From assembly GCF_036503815.1 (NCBI RefSeq), contig NZ_AP027764.1:4526001-4590000 (forward strand): a stretch of 64,000 nucleotides of DNA, written 5' to 3'. A program made the position numbers and the translations under genes. Under the pieces are notes generated by a model that did no database searches, was not told the origin of the DNA, and worked only from the letters and a program-made list of their open reading frames with translations. Positions 52,489 through 61,165 of the stretch are shown one piece after another (position 1 is the stretch's first letter; every line of letters begins with the position of its first letter). This DNA comes from Escherichia coli (GTDB lineage Bacteria > Pseudomonadota > Gammaproteobacteria > Enterobacterales > Enterobacteriaceae).

Positions 52489-53568
52489 TTAATCCACGTA
52501 TTTCATCGCGACCCTTGAAGTCAGGCGCGTGATAAGTTCGTAAGCACTCACTTTCGTCATTTCAGCGATACGTTCTACGGGCAAACCTTCGCCCCATAAA
52601 ATGACCGGGTCCCCGGCTTTATCCTGCGCCTGTGGACCTAAGTCGACGCAGATCATATCCATCGCGACTCGCCCGACAATCGGCACTTCGCGACCGTTCA
52701 CCAGCACTGGCGTACCGGACGGCGCGGCGCGCGGATAACCATCGCCATAACCCATAGCGACTACGCCAAGACGGGTATTACGTTCGCTTACCCAGGTTCC
52801 ACCATAACCGACAGGCTCTCCGGCTTTATGCTCACGCACAGCAATCAGGCTGGAGGTCAATGACATTACCGGCTGACAGCCAAAATCGGCACCGGTGGAG
52901 TGATCTTCCAGCGGCGAGACACCGTAAAGAATGATGCCCGGGCGCACCCAGTCAAAATGTGACTGTGGCCACAGCAGAATGCCCCCCGACGCGGCAATGG
53001 AACGTTGACCAGGTTTGCCTTCACAAAAGGTATTAAAGATATCGAGTTGTTTCTCGGTTGCACCGCATTTTGGCTCATCCGCGCGCGCAAAATGGCTGAC
53101 AATATTCACCGGCTGACGAACGTTTTTGCACCGCGTCAGACGATGATAAAACGCCTCAGCCTGTTCCGGCCTTACACCCAGACGGTGCATACCAGTATCG
53201 AGTTTCATCCAGACGGTAACCGGCTCGTCCAGGCTGGCCTCTTCCAGCGCAGCAAGCTGTTCTTCGTTATGCACGGCGGTATGAAAATGTTGCGCAGAAA
53301 TCGTCGGTAGATCTCTGGCATCAAAAAAGCCTTCGAGTAACAGTACAGGTTTGGTGATTCCCCCCGCACGCAGTCGCAGAGCTTCTTCGAGACGGGCTAC
53401 GCCAAAGGCGTCAGCATCGGGGAGCGTTCGCGCGGTCTCAAGAAGACCGTGACCATAAGCGTTCGCTTTCACCACCGCAACCATTTTACTGGCAGGTGCC
53501 AGTTCACGAAGACGTTGCAGGTTGTGTCGCAGAGCGCGGCGGTTAATCACAACAGTTGCCGCTTGCAT
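52489..53568 (-). CDS. alr: Alanine racemase Alr, biosynthetic
   Basis: 359 codons. It supplies D-alanine for peptidoglycan. A fold type III PLP enzyme: VVKANAYGHG contains the PLP lysine 34 at the N-terminus, and GYGGTWVSE near residue 254 holds the second catalytic tyrosine. The C-terminal beta domain includes GRVAMDMICVDLG. It is cytoplasmic. In this strain pnuC and the nadR-like gene follow before tyrB. Confidence 0.97.
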   Translation of the reverse strand: MQAATVVINRRALRHNLQRLRELAPASKMVAVVKANAYGHGLLETARTLPDADAFGVARLEEALRLRAGGITKPVLLLEGFFDARDLPTISAQHFHTAVHNEEQLAALEEASLDEPVTVWMKLDTGMHRLGVRPEQAEAFYHRLTRCKNVRQPVNIVSHFARADEPKCGATEKQLDIFNTFCEGKPGQRSIAASGGILLWPQSHFDWVRPGIILYGVSPLEDHSTGADFGCQPVMSLTSSLIAVREHKAGEPVGYGGTWVSERNTRLGVVAMGYGDGYPRAAPSGTPVLVNGREVPIVGRVAMDMICVDLGPQAQDKAGDPVILWGEGLPVERIAEMTKVSAYELITRLTSRVAMKYVD

Positions 53569-53694
53569 TTGTGTTCCTTTTTTTCAGGTTCTGCCCACCC
53601 GTGCAAAACCTCGCTAAACAGATAGGACCGGAGTATGCTATTCCACATCCAGGGATGGGTTTATAAACGGCAAGATGATATCGGATTTTTAGCC

Positions 53695-54255
53695 ATGACA
53701 AAGATAAAATTTGTTTTCTTTTTTCTGCTAATCGCAGGTATAACGCCTGCCGCGACGGGGGCTTGCCCGGCGCAGACACCTGACGGTGTCGCAGATAAGT
53801 TTTACTCAACCTATGTTTTTTCTGATACCAGCTTTAAGAGTGAAAAAGACCAGCTGGCATTTTTTCAGAAATACCTCACCCCCTCGCTTTATCAACTGAT
53901 TGTTGGCGCGTATGACAGAAATAAACGCGACTACGCCATCGATCCCACGGCCAAACCTACTTTTGGTGACGGGATTATTTTCACGTCTTATCCTTCGGAT
54001 AGTTACTATGAGAAATTTGATGGCGTGACACTACCGTCATCGTATAAACCTGGTGATAACAACGTCACTGTCGCCCTCCATTTTCATTTTACCGTTGATG
54101 ATAAAAAGGCCTGGCAGGACGAAGCGCTAATGGCGCGTTCCGCTGATGATGGCTGTTGGCGGATCGACAATATCATATTCCACGAAGACGAAGATAACTC
54201 GGTTCTGAGCCTTAAAGAGTGGCTAAAAAAAGGGATTGAAAGTCCGGCGGAATAA
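53695..54255 (+). CDS. Exported protein of unknown function in the alr-dnaB gap
   Basis: 186 codons from the ATG at 53695, chosen because a clean signal peptide follows (KFVFFFLLIAGITPAATGA); an ATG at 53635 would add 20 residues and has its GGAG too close. The mature part starts CPAQTPDGVADKFYSTYVF, an NTF2-like pattern that resembles DUF3828-type periplasmic proteins. It continues with YAIDPTAKPTFGDGIIFTSYPSD and VALHFHFTVDDKKAW, and ends in the WRIDNIIFHED strand. Two cysteines could form a disulfide (near CPAQ and DGCWRID). I do not recognise the gene. It is divergent from alr and followed by an acidic gene. I recall no equivalent in K-12. Confidence 0.8.
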   Translation: MTKIKFVFFFLLIAGITPAATGACPAQTPDGVADKFYSTYVFSDTSFKSEKDQLAFFQKYLTPSLYQLIVGAYDRNKRDYAIDPTAKPTFGDGIIFTSYPSDSYYEKFDGVTLPSSYKPGDNNVTVALHFHFTVDDKKAWQDEALMARSADDGCWRIDNIIFHEDEDNSVLSLKEWLKKGIESPAE

Positions 54256-54300
54256 AGCAGTTCAACGAACTCAGGAAAAGCATTTTACAAGGAGATAGTA

Positions 54301-54828
54301 ATGACCCCAGACCTGGAACTACTCAAAAACAAACGTAATCAAATTAAAGAAATCATTGATGAGCTACAGCTTACATTAACCGACGATCCAAATTGGGATG
54401 CCCCTTCTGATAACAGTTATTTAAATGAAGAAGAACTCGCCATCCCTGAAATTCAGGATAATGTGACGGCAATAAAGGCGACGAATAAATTAATCAGCTG
54501 GTTTGGGCAAGATCATGAAGGTTTTGTCGGCTTATGGCGAGGTCCCAATGCGATCCCCCTCGATAAAGCGCAAGTGGTTCGGCTGAATGATGAAGCTAAC
54601 TATGAACTAGTCGCAGATACCGTGCCCAATTACCTGATGTTCACCTATTTTTATGGCGATGAAGATACTGAACAACATGAATACAATCGTGTTAAAAAAT
54701 TACTGACTGATGCAGGATTCACCGTTGCTGGCGACATAGAAGCTATCTATGACAATATTGATTACGATAGTCTTCAACCTGAAGATTATAAAGAAGAGCA
54801 ATATAATCAGGCCCAATCCCGCCGATAA
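54301..54828 (+). CDS. Acidic cytosolic protein of unknown function in the alr-dnaB gap
   Basis: 175 codons with a strong AAGGAGATAGTA ribosome site. The protein is very acidic with no signal peptide or membrane helix. The N-terminal helix (LELLKNKRNQIKEIIDELQ) is followed by a middle part SWFGQDHEGFVGLWRGPN and YELVADTVPNYLMFTYFYGDED, a layout seen in SMI1/KNR4-like or SUKH-type immunity proteins. The tail (NIDYDSLQPEDYKEEQYNQ) is disordered and acidic. It lies 45 bp after the exported protein in the same direction, and converges on dnaB. The immunity idea is speculative. Confidence 0.8.
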   Translation: MTPDLELLKNKRNQIKEIIDELQLTLTDDPNWDAPSDNSYLNEEELAIPEIQDNVTAIKATNKLISWFGQDHEGFVGLWRGPNAIPLDKAQVVRLNDEANYELVADTVPNYLMFTYFYGDEDTEQHEYNRVKKLLTDAGFTVAGDIEAIYDNIDYDSLQPEDYKEEQYNQAQSRR

Positions 54829-54860
54829 AAATTTTGCCGGTGTTTAACCGGCAAATTGAT
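54829..54860. terminator. Bidirectional terminator between the acidic gene and dnaB
   Basis: TTTGCCGGT (54833-54841) pairs with ACCGGCAAA (54847-54855), loop gttta. On the minus strand AATTTTTATC follows; on the plus strand TTGATTATT. Confidence 0.82.
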
Positions 54861-56275
54861 TATTCATCGTCGTACTGCGGCCCTGCGTAATTATCGAAGC
54901 GCGACCATTGACCGTTAAAGGTCAGGCGTACCGTCCCGATTGGGCCGTTACGTTGTTTACCGATAATAATTTCCGCGATGCCTTTTAAATCACTGTTTTC
55001 GTGATACACCTCATCACGATAGATAAACATGATCAAGTCCGCATCCTGCTCGATGGAGCCGGATTCACGCAGGTCGGAGTTGACCGGGCGTTTGTCGGCA
55101 CGTTGTTCCAGAGAACGGTTCAACTGGGACAGCGCCACCACCGGCACGTTCAGTTCTTTCGCCAGTGCTTTCAGCGAGCGGGAGATTTCTGCAATTTCCA
55201 GCGTACGGTTATCGGAAAGCGCCGGTACGCGCATCAGTTGCAGGTAGTCGATCATGATAAGCCCAATGCCGCCATGTTCTCGGGCAATTCGCCGCGCGCG
55301 GGAGCGCACTTCCGTTGGTGTCAGGCCGGAGGAATCATCAATATAGATATTGCGCTTTTCGAGCAAAATACCCATGGTGCCGGAAATACGCGCCCAGTCT
55401 TCATCATCCAGCTGCCCGGTACGGATTTTAGTCTGGTCAACACGCGACAGCGACGCCAGAGAACGCATCATAATCTGTTCTGATGGCATCTCAAGAGAGA
55501 AGATAAGTACCGGTTTATCTTGCAACATCGCCGCGTTTTCGACGAGGTTCATCGCAAATGTCGTTTTACCCATCGACGGACGCGCTGCGACGATGATCAA
55601 ATCCGACGGCTGCAAACCAGCGGTTTTTTTGTTGAGATCGTCATAACCGGTGTTTACCCCGGTAACGCCATCGTGTGGCTGCTGAAACAACTGCTCAATA
55701 CGCGCCACGGTTGCGTCGAGCACATCGGCGATGTTCTTCGGCCCTTCGTCTTTGTTTGCCCGACTTTCGGCAATTTTAAAGACGCGGGATTCAGCCAGGT
55801 CCAACAGGTCTTCGCTGGTACGCCCCTGCGGATCAAAACCGGCTTCGGCAATCTCATTCGCGACAGAGATCATTTCACGGACAACGGCACGTTCACGCAC
55901 GATGTCCGCATAGGCACTGATGTTCGCCGCACTTGGCGTATTTTTTGACAACTCTGCCAGGTAAGCAAAACCACCAACGCTGTCGAGTTGCCCCTGACGT
56001 TCCAGCGATTCCGCAAGGGTAATCAGATCGATAGGACTACCGCTTTCCTGCAAACGCGCCATTTCGGTAAAGATATGACGGTGTGGTCGGGTGTAAAAAT
56101 CGTCTGCCACCACACGCTCGGCTACATCGTCCCAGCGTTCGTTATCCAGCATTAAACCGCCCAACACCGACTGCTCCGCTTCGATCGAGTGCGGAGGCAC
56201 TTTCAGCCCGGCAACTTGTGGATCGCGTTCGCGGGGTTCAGCCTGCTGTTTGTTGAAGGGTTTATTTCCTGCCAT
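54860..56275 (-). CDS. dnaB: Replicative DNA helicase DnaB
   Basis: 471 codons, usual length. The N-terminal domain (about 1-170; AEQSVLGGLMLDNERWDDVAERV) forms the trimeric collar, a linker helix follows, and the RecA-like ATPase domain carries Walker A ARPSMGKTTFA near residue 233, Walker B GLIMIDYLQLM and the Arg finger region LRESGSIEQDADLIMFIYRDE. It unwinds the replication fork as a hexamer. It is divergent from qorA. No intein is present. Confidence 0.98.
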   Translation of the reverse strand: MAGNKPFNKQQAEPRERDPQVAGLKVPPHSIEAEQSVLGGLMLDNERWDDVAERVVADDFYTRPHRHIFTEMARLQESGSPIDLITLAESLERQGQLDSVGGFAYLAELSKNTPSAANISAYADIVRERAVVREMISVANEIAEAGFDPQGRTSEDLLDLAESRVFKIAESRANKDEGPKNIADVLDATVARIEQLFQQPHDGVTGVNTGYDDLNKKTAGLQPSDLIIVAARPSMGKTTFAMNLVENAAMLQDKPVLIFSLEMPSEQIMMRSLASLSRVDQTKIRTGQLDDEDWARISGTMGILLEKRNIYIDDSSGLTPTEVRSRARRIAREHGGIGLIMIDYLQLMRVPALSDNRTLEIAEISRSLKALAKELNVPVVALSQLNRSLEQRADKRPVNSDLRESGSIEQDADLIMFIYRDEVYHENSDLKGIAEIIIGKQRNGPIGTVRLTFNGQWSRFDNYAGPQYDDE

Positions 56276-56357
56276 AGTGAATGGAGTTACCGAGATAAAG
56301 AATGGGTCGAAACTTTACCATATGAAGCAGACCCTGACGATACGTTCTGGAGGACAC

Positions 56358-57341
56358 ATGGCAACACGAATTGAATTTCACAAGCACGGTGGCCCGGAAG
56401 TACTTCAAGCCGTAGAGTTCACTCCTGCCGATCCGGCGGAGAATGAAATCCAGGTCGAAAATAAAGCCATCGGCATCAATTTTATCGACACGTATATCCG
56501 CAGCGGCCTTTATCCGCCGCCATCGCTACCCAGCGGATTAGGTACCGAAGCGGCAGGCATCGTGAGTAAAGTCGGCAGTGGTGTAAAGCATATTAAGGCA
56601 GGCGATCGCGTAGTCTATGCACAGTCGGCATTAGGCGCTTACAGCTCTGTGCATAACGTCAATGCCGATAAAGCGGCGATTCTGCCCGCGGCAATTTCTT
56701 TTGAGCAAGCGGCGGCATCATTCCTGAAAGGCTTAACGGTTTATTATCTGCTGCGCAAAACCTATGAAATTAAACCCGACGAACAGTTCCTGTTCCACGC
56801 TGCTGCTGGCGGCGTTGGCTTGATTGCCTGCCAGTGGGCAAAAGCCCTGGGCGCGAAGCTCATCGGTACCGTGGGAAGCGCGCAAAAAGCGCAGAGTGCG
56901 CTAAAAGCGGGGGCGTGGCAGGTGATTAACTATCGCGAAGAAAACCTGGTCGAGCGGTTAAAAGAGATCACCGGCGGTAAGAAAGTGCGCGTGGTGTACG
57001 ATTCCGTCGGCAGAGACACCTGGGAACGGTCGCTGGATTGCCTGCAACGTCGCGGCTTAATGGTGAGTTTTGGCAACTCATCAGGCGCGGTTACCGGTGT
57101 GAACTTAGGCATTCTCAATCAGAAAGGCTCGTTGTATGTGACACGCCCTTCCCTGCAAGGCTATATCACCACGCGGGAGGAATTAACCGAGGCCAGTAAT
57201 GAACTGTTCTCTTTGATTGCCAGCGGTGTGATTAAGGTCGATGTCACCGAGCAGCAGAAATATCCGCTTAAGGATGCACAGCGTGCGCATGAGATTCTGG
57301 AAAGCCGGGCGACGCAAGGTTCCAGCCTGTTGATTCCATAA
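56358..57341 (+). CDS. qorA: NADPH:quinone oxidoreductase QorA
   Basis: 327 codons from the ATG at 56358 with a GGAGGACAC site; an upstream start at 56250 lies inside the dnaB 5' region. A zeta-crystallin-type medium-chain dehydrogenase without zinc. The N-terminal GroES-like domain (about 1-125) contains INFIDTYIRSGLYP, and the Rossmann domain has the nucleotide motif AAAGGVGLIACQWAKALGAKLIGTVGS. It reduces quinones one electron at a time with NADPH. Monocistronic. Confidence 0.97.
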   Translation: MATRIEFHKHGGPEVLQAVEFTPADPAENEIQVENKAIGINFIDTYIRSGLYPPPSLPSGLGTEAAGIVSKVGSGVKHIKAGDRVVYAQSALGAYSSVHNVNADKAAILPAAISFEQAAASFLKGLTVYYLLRKTYEIKPDEQFLFHAAAGGVGLIACQWAKALGAKLIGTVGSAQKAQSALKAGAWQVINYREENLVERLKEITGGKKVRVVYDSVGRDTWERSLDCLQRRGLMVSFGNSSGAVTGVNLGILNQKGSLYVTRPSLQGYITTREELTEASNELFSLIASGVIKVDVTEQQKYPLKDAQRAHEILESRATQGSSLLIP

Positions 57342-57348
57342 AAGAAAT

Positions 57349-57379
57349 AGGGCTTCCACCTGGGAAGCCCTTTCTTTTT
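57349..57379 (+). terminator. Rho-independent terminator of qorA
   Basis: AGGGCTTCC (57349-57357) pairs with GGAAGCCCT (57363-57371), followed by TTCTTTTTA. Confidence 0.93.
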
Positions 57380-57506
57380 ATAGTTCGGCTGTATGTAGGG
57401 TACAGCACGATGAATCTGTTAGAGGCGCAATAGTGACAGATTTGATTATCAATTCCTATTTTGTTCTAAGGATAAAACCTTAGGTTGTGATCGTCCGCAC
57501 AATCCC

Positions 57507-57749
57507 TTAGTAACGCCAACGGTCATAGCGCTGATATTTCGGCACTTTTGGTGCTTTAATCGCCTTAATAACCCACACCACCGCAATCGCCAATAACAGC
57601 CACGGCAGCAACTTAATCATCAATGCCAGCATACCGCCGAGGAACATAATGGCCGTCGCCACAACCAACGCAGCGATAATACCCAGCAACGAAACGCCGG
57701 TGACCATCAGCATGACAAAAAAGCCAATCACAAAAAGTAGTTCCAGCAT
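57507..57749 (-). CDS. pspG: Phage shock protein G (PspG)
   Basis: 80 codons from the ATG at 57749; longer frames upstream cross the promoter. Two membrane helices (LLFVIGFFVMLMVTGVSLLGIIAALVV and MLALMIKLLPWLLLAIAVVWVI) and a short basic tail APKVPKYQRYDRWRY. A PspF/sigma-54-controlled effector of the phage-shock (inner-membrane stress) response located away from pspABC. The sigma-54 promoter lies at 57785-57800. Confidence 0.95.
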   Translation of the reverse strand: MLELLFVIGFFVMLMVTGVSLLGIIAALVVATAIMFLGGMLALMIKLLPWLLLAIAVVWVIKAIKAPKVPKYQRYDRWRY

Positions 57750-57784
57750 GATGCTCTCCCAAATATGAAATCTCTTGCTGGCAT

Positions 57785-57800
57785 TACAAGAATCATGCCA
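57785..57800 (-). promoter_or_regulatory. Sigma-54 promoter of pspG
   Basis: On the minus strand TGGCATGATTCTTGTA carries the -24 GG and -12 TTGT elements with correct spacing, 35 bp before the pspG ATG. PspF activates from upstream. Confidence 0.85.
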
Positions 57801-57827
57801 AAAATAATCTATTGATTTAACTGCAAA

Positions 57828-57853
57828 ACGCCCCGCGACGGTGCGCAGGGCGT
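57828..57853 (-). terminator. Terminator of dusA
   Basis: On the minus strand ACGCCC and GGGCGT close a GC-rich stem with inner GCGC/GCGC-like pairing, followed by TTTTGCAG. It lies about 30 bp after the dusA stop and just upstream of the pspG promoter. Confidence 0.8.
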
Positions 57854-57882
57854 GGTGAATTTGACTACTTTTTGGTGAAAAG

Positions 57883-58920
57883 TTAACGCTTATCTGCCAC
57901 CAGTTTGAGCGCGTGTTCCAGCACGTTAATGTCAGCACCCGCTTTATGGGCATTTTCACTTAAATAACGCCGCCACTGCCGCGCGCCAGGAATACCCTGG
58001 AACAGCCCCAGCATATGCCGGGTAATATGGCCCAGATAAGTCCCCTGGCTGAGTTCACGCTCAATGTACGGATACATGGCACGCACCACCGCCACCGGAT
58101 CGGCATCGGTATCCGAAGAACCAAAGATCTCTCGGTCTACCGCCGCCAGAATGCCTGGATTCTGATACGCTTCGCGCCCGACCATCACGCCATCCATATG
58201 TTGCAAATGTGCTTTAGCCTCTTCCAGCGACTTGATGCCACCGTTAATCGACATCGTCAGATGCGGAAAGTCGCGCTTCAGTTGATACACACGCGGATAA
58301 TCGAGCGGCGGGATTTCACGGTTTTCTTTCGGGCTTAACCCAGAAAGCCAGGCTTTACGTGCGTGGATGATGAACATCTCACACTCGCCTTTGCCGGAAA
58401 CGGTGTTGATGAAATCGCAGAGAAATTCATAGCTGTCCTGGTCATCGATGCCAATACGCGTTTTCACCGTCACCGGAATCGACACCACATCGCGCATCGC
58501 TTTCACGCAGTCGGCAACCAGCTGCGCATTGCCCATCAGGCACGCACCAAACATGCCGTTCTGTACCCGGTCAGACGGGCAGCCGACATTCAGGTTGATC
58601 TCATCATATCCGCGCGTTTCTGCCAGCTTCGCACACTGCGCCAGCGCCGCCGGATCGCTACCGCCCAGTTGCAACGCTACCGGATGTTCTTCTTCACTGT
58701 ACGCCAGGTAATCACCTTTACCGTGAATAATCGCCCCTGTGGTCACCATTTCTGTATACAGCAACGTATTGCGGGAAAGCAGACGCAGGAAATAACGGCA
58801 GTGCCTGTCCGTCCAGTCGAGCATTGGTGCAACGCTAAACCGACCACTCCAGTGAACGTCAGTTTTTTCAGGCATTGCGCTGGTTTGGTTGATTTTTTGC
58901 ATTTCAGAATTACCGTGCAT
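57883..58920 (-). CDS. dusA: tRNA-dihydrouridine synthase A, DusA
   Basis: 345 codons from the ATG at 58920 (MHGNSEMQ); a shorter start at MPEKTDVHW (330 codons) is also used in annotations, and a TTG at 58926 is possible. A TIM-barrel flavoprotein that reduces U20 in tRNA. NVGCPSDRVQNGMFGACLM contains the catalytic cysteine, the FMN phosphate loop is in INGGIKSLEEA and MVGREAYQNP, and the C-terminal helical domain binds tRNA. An extended -10 (TGGTATAGT, near 59004-59012) could be its promoter. Confidence 0.95.
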   Translation of the reverse strand: MHGNSEMQKINQTSAMPEKTDVHWSGRFSVAPMLDWTDRHCRYFLRLLSRNTLLYTEMVTTGAIIHGKGDYLAYSEEEHPVALQLGGSDPAALAQCAKLAETRGYDEINLNVGCPSDRVQNGMFGACLMGNAQLVADCVKAMRDVVSIPVTVKTRIGIDDQDSYEFLCDFINTVSGKGECEMFIIHARKAWLSGLSPKENREIPPLDYPRVYQLKRDFPHLTMSINGGIKSLEEAKAHLQHMDGVMVGREAYQNPGILAAVDREIFGSSDTDADPVAVVRAMYPYIERELSQGTYLGHITRHMLGLFQGIPGARQWRRYLSENAHKAGADINVLEHALKLVADKR

Positions 58921-59281
58921 TTTCAAAAGTAGAGATTATTTTAAAGATATATCATGGAGTTATGTTATTCAGCATCACTGTTCAGGAGGCTCAATAGCGG
59001 GGTACTATACCATAACAACAGGAAGCGCCTGGCTCTTTGAAAAAGAAAAATGAGATCCCTTCAAAGCGTGACGCTCTCGCGAATTGAAGAAATAATCTTA
59101 TTAGATGTTAGCGTTGTGAAAAGCAATGATAAACAATTCAGTTTCGACGATAAATAAAAAATCATACATAAAAGCGTGTTGAACTATCTCGCGGCGAATG
59201 GCAATGATAGATAAAAAAGAACCCAAGCAATGTTGGGTTCTTTTATGTAAAAAATTCCATACTACAGAGAAAATTCACATT
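58921..59281. other. dusA upstream region
   Basis: No gene supported over about 360 bp. It contains a probable dusA extended -10 on the minus strand (59004-59012) and a terminator hairpin at 59215-59244. Confidence 0.5.
59215..59244. terminator. Terminator downstream of the 336-codon gene
   Basis: AAAAGAACCCAA (59215-59226) pairs with TTGGGTTCTTTT (59233-59244), loop gcaatg. On the minus strand it is followed by TTTTAT. It is symmetrical enough to work both ways. Confidence 0.85.
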
Positions 59282-60292
59282 TTATTTTTTTAACACAATA
59301 CCGAATAGGTCATAAATGAACTTAATAATATCTTCGTTAATGAGATCGTTGTCATTTATATCTTTGTCATTCATATCTTTGCCAATTACAATGGGTCCCG
59401 TTGAGTCTGGGTCAAATGATTGAACGAATTTAATTAACGTCTCACCTGCAGCCTGCATTTTTGTAATGTCTGTGATGTCTTTATTGTCTTCTTCATCCTT
59501 CTTTTTCCTCTCATTCAGAATTAAATTAAAATCCAGTTCATTTTTATTTACTAATTCTTTCATATCCATCAGGCTTTTTTTCATCACTTGACGAGATAAT
59601 ATTTTTATCTGACTTGTTATGTGGTTTTCGCAATAATCACTAACTCTTCGTGCTGTTGCTATGATATCAGCTGATGCACTACCATATGAGAATGAAAGTA
59701 AAAGGGAAGCCAAGGGTTTTAAGCGAGCATCGTTCTTTGCTTTATATGCATTTTCCAAATTTAAAAAACCTTCGCTTACAGTTTTTAGATGTAATGACGC
59801 TACAGGTACTTTACCATAGGGTTTATCATAAAATAGCTGAATTGCGGAGGGAAGGTCATTCTGATTTATTACATCGAAAGTACACCTGTCTATTAGAGTT
59901 GCATCGCTATTTTCCATTGGATTACAAACAAAATCCATCGCATAATGAAAAATCGCCTGTTCTACAAATGCAGAAATATAGTCACGATCACCTAATTGCT
60001 CATTAGTGCACTGATCAATACACTCCTCAACCCACGTTTTGAGAGCATTTATTCGTCCAATTAAGGAAACATTCTTTTCACTTGCAGTCCATAAATTATG
60101 GGTAATCCTCTGAATAAACAAATCTATTTTTGCAATAATCGCAGCGCGATTACTCATCGTTGCATAATCAACCGATTTATTATACATATCCTTAAATTCT
60201 TTCGAGCTTACATCTTTATCTTTATTATCGTATTGATTTGAGTTGAGGCTTTTATTAAAGTAATCTCTTGAACTTCCTATTATACTTGACAT
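59282..60292 (-). CDS. AT-rich gene of unknown function between dusA and zur
   Basis: 336 codons, far more AT-rich than its neighbours, with a GGTGGATAA site before the ATG. The N-terminus is serine/asparagine-rich without a signal peptide (SSIIGSSRDYFNKSLNSNQYDNKD). The central part (about 50-245) is mostly helical, with AIFHYAMDFVCNP and LASLLLSFSYGSASADIIATARRVSDYCE. A lysine/aspartate-rich segment (ERKKKDEEDNKDITDI) and a repetitive tail (GKDMNDKDINDNDLINED) follow. K-12 annotates two short genes, yjbL and yjbM, about here; this could be the intact form or an unrelated insertion. The polar Ser/Asn N-terminus recalls type III-secreted proteins, but this is only a resemblance. Confidence 0.75.
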   Translation of the reverse strand: MSSIIGSSRDYFNKSLNSNQYDNKDKDVSSKEFKDMYNKSVDYATMSNRAAIIAKIDLFIQRITHNLWTASEKNVSLIGRINALKTWVEECIDQCTNEQLGDRDYISAFVEQAIFHYAMDFVCNPMENSDATLIDRCTFDVINQNDLPSAIQLFYDKPYGKVPVASLHLKTVSEGFLNLENAYKAKNDARLKPLASLLLSFSYGSASADIIATARRVSDYCENHITSQIKILSRQVMKKSLMDMKELVNKNELDFNLILNERKKKDEEDNKDITDITKMQAAGETLIKFVQSFDPDSTGPIVIGKDMNDKDINDNDLINEDIIKFIYDLFGIVLKK

Positions 60293-60608
60293 AATTTATC
60301 CACCTTTTTACCGAGCTGTATCATTCTTATAATTCATTTGACAAAAAGTCACTATCAAAAACCGCTCATAATTTCTGATCTGTAGGCATACTTTCAAACG
60401 CATTTAAATAAATAGCGAGTTAACTTCAAGCAATGTATTTAAAAATGGAGTAATAATTATTGTCATGTTGATAATGGTGTCACCTGGCTATACAACACCT
60501 TACCTATGAAACAGAAAATCAACATTACAACAACAATAAGGGTTCTCGGTGTTTTTCCTGGAACATGGTAAAGTAAGGACATTCTTAACCCACACCTTGA
60601 GGTGCCCG
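60293..60608. other. Promoter region upstream of zur and the 336-codon gene
   Basis: About 316 bp, AT-rich, no gene supported. It holds divergent promoters; I cannot identify a clear operator for zur. Confidence 0.45.
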
Positions 60609-61124
60609 ATGGAAAAGACCACAACGCAGGAATTATTAGCGCAGGCTGAAAAACTCTGTGCGCAGCGTAATGTGCGCCTGACCCCGCAGCGCCTGGAAGT
60701 GTTACGCCTGATGAGTCTGCAGGATGGCGCTATCAGCGCTTATGATCTGCTTGATTTGTTGCGCGAAGCTGAACCGCAAGCCAAGCCGCCAACGGTTTAC
60801 CGCGCGCTAGACTTTCTCCTTGAGCAAGGGTTTGTGCATAAAGTTGAGTCCACCAATAGCTATGTGCTCTGTCATCTGTTCGACCAGCCAACGCATACTT
60901 CAGCTATGTTTATTTGCGATCGCTGCGGTGCGGTGAAAGAAGAGTGTGCGGAAGGTGTGGAGGACATCATGCATACGCTGGCGGCAAAAATGGGTTTTGC
61001 CCTGCGGCATAATGTGATTGAAGCACATGGATTATGTTCAGCATGTGTAGAAATAGAAGCGTGTCGTCATCCTGAACAGTGCCACCATGACCACTCTATT
61101 CAGGTGAAAAAGAAATCTCGCTAA
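60609..61124 (+). CDS. zur: Zinc uptake regulator Zur
   Basis: 171 codons from the ATG at 60609, with a TTGAGGTGCC ribosome site; an in-frame start at 60549 is rejected. A Fur-family repressor: the winged helix (LTPQRLEVLRLMSLQDGAISAYDLLDLLREAEPQ) is followed by a dimerisation domain. Metal-site residues include CHLFDQPTHTSAMFICDRCGAVKEEC (structural zinc C103, C106), HGLCSACVEIEAC and CHHDH at the end. It represses znuABC and other zinc-acquisition genes when zinc is sufficient. The minus-strand yjbJ converges. Confidence 0.96.
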   Translation: MEKTTTQELLAQAEKLCAQRNVRLTPQRLEVLRLMSLQDGAISAYDLLDLLREAEPQAKPPTVYRALDFLLEQGFVHKVESTNSYVLCHLFDQPTHTSAMFICDRCGAVKEECAEGVEDIMHTLAAKMGFALRHNVIEAHGLCSACVEIEACRHPEQCHHDHSIQVKKKSR

Positions 61125-61165
61125 CAGGGCGTACATCCTTGTACACGTCGGGCAGAAGGGATTAA

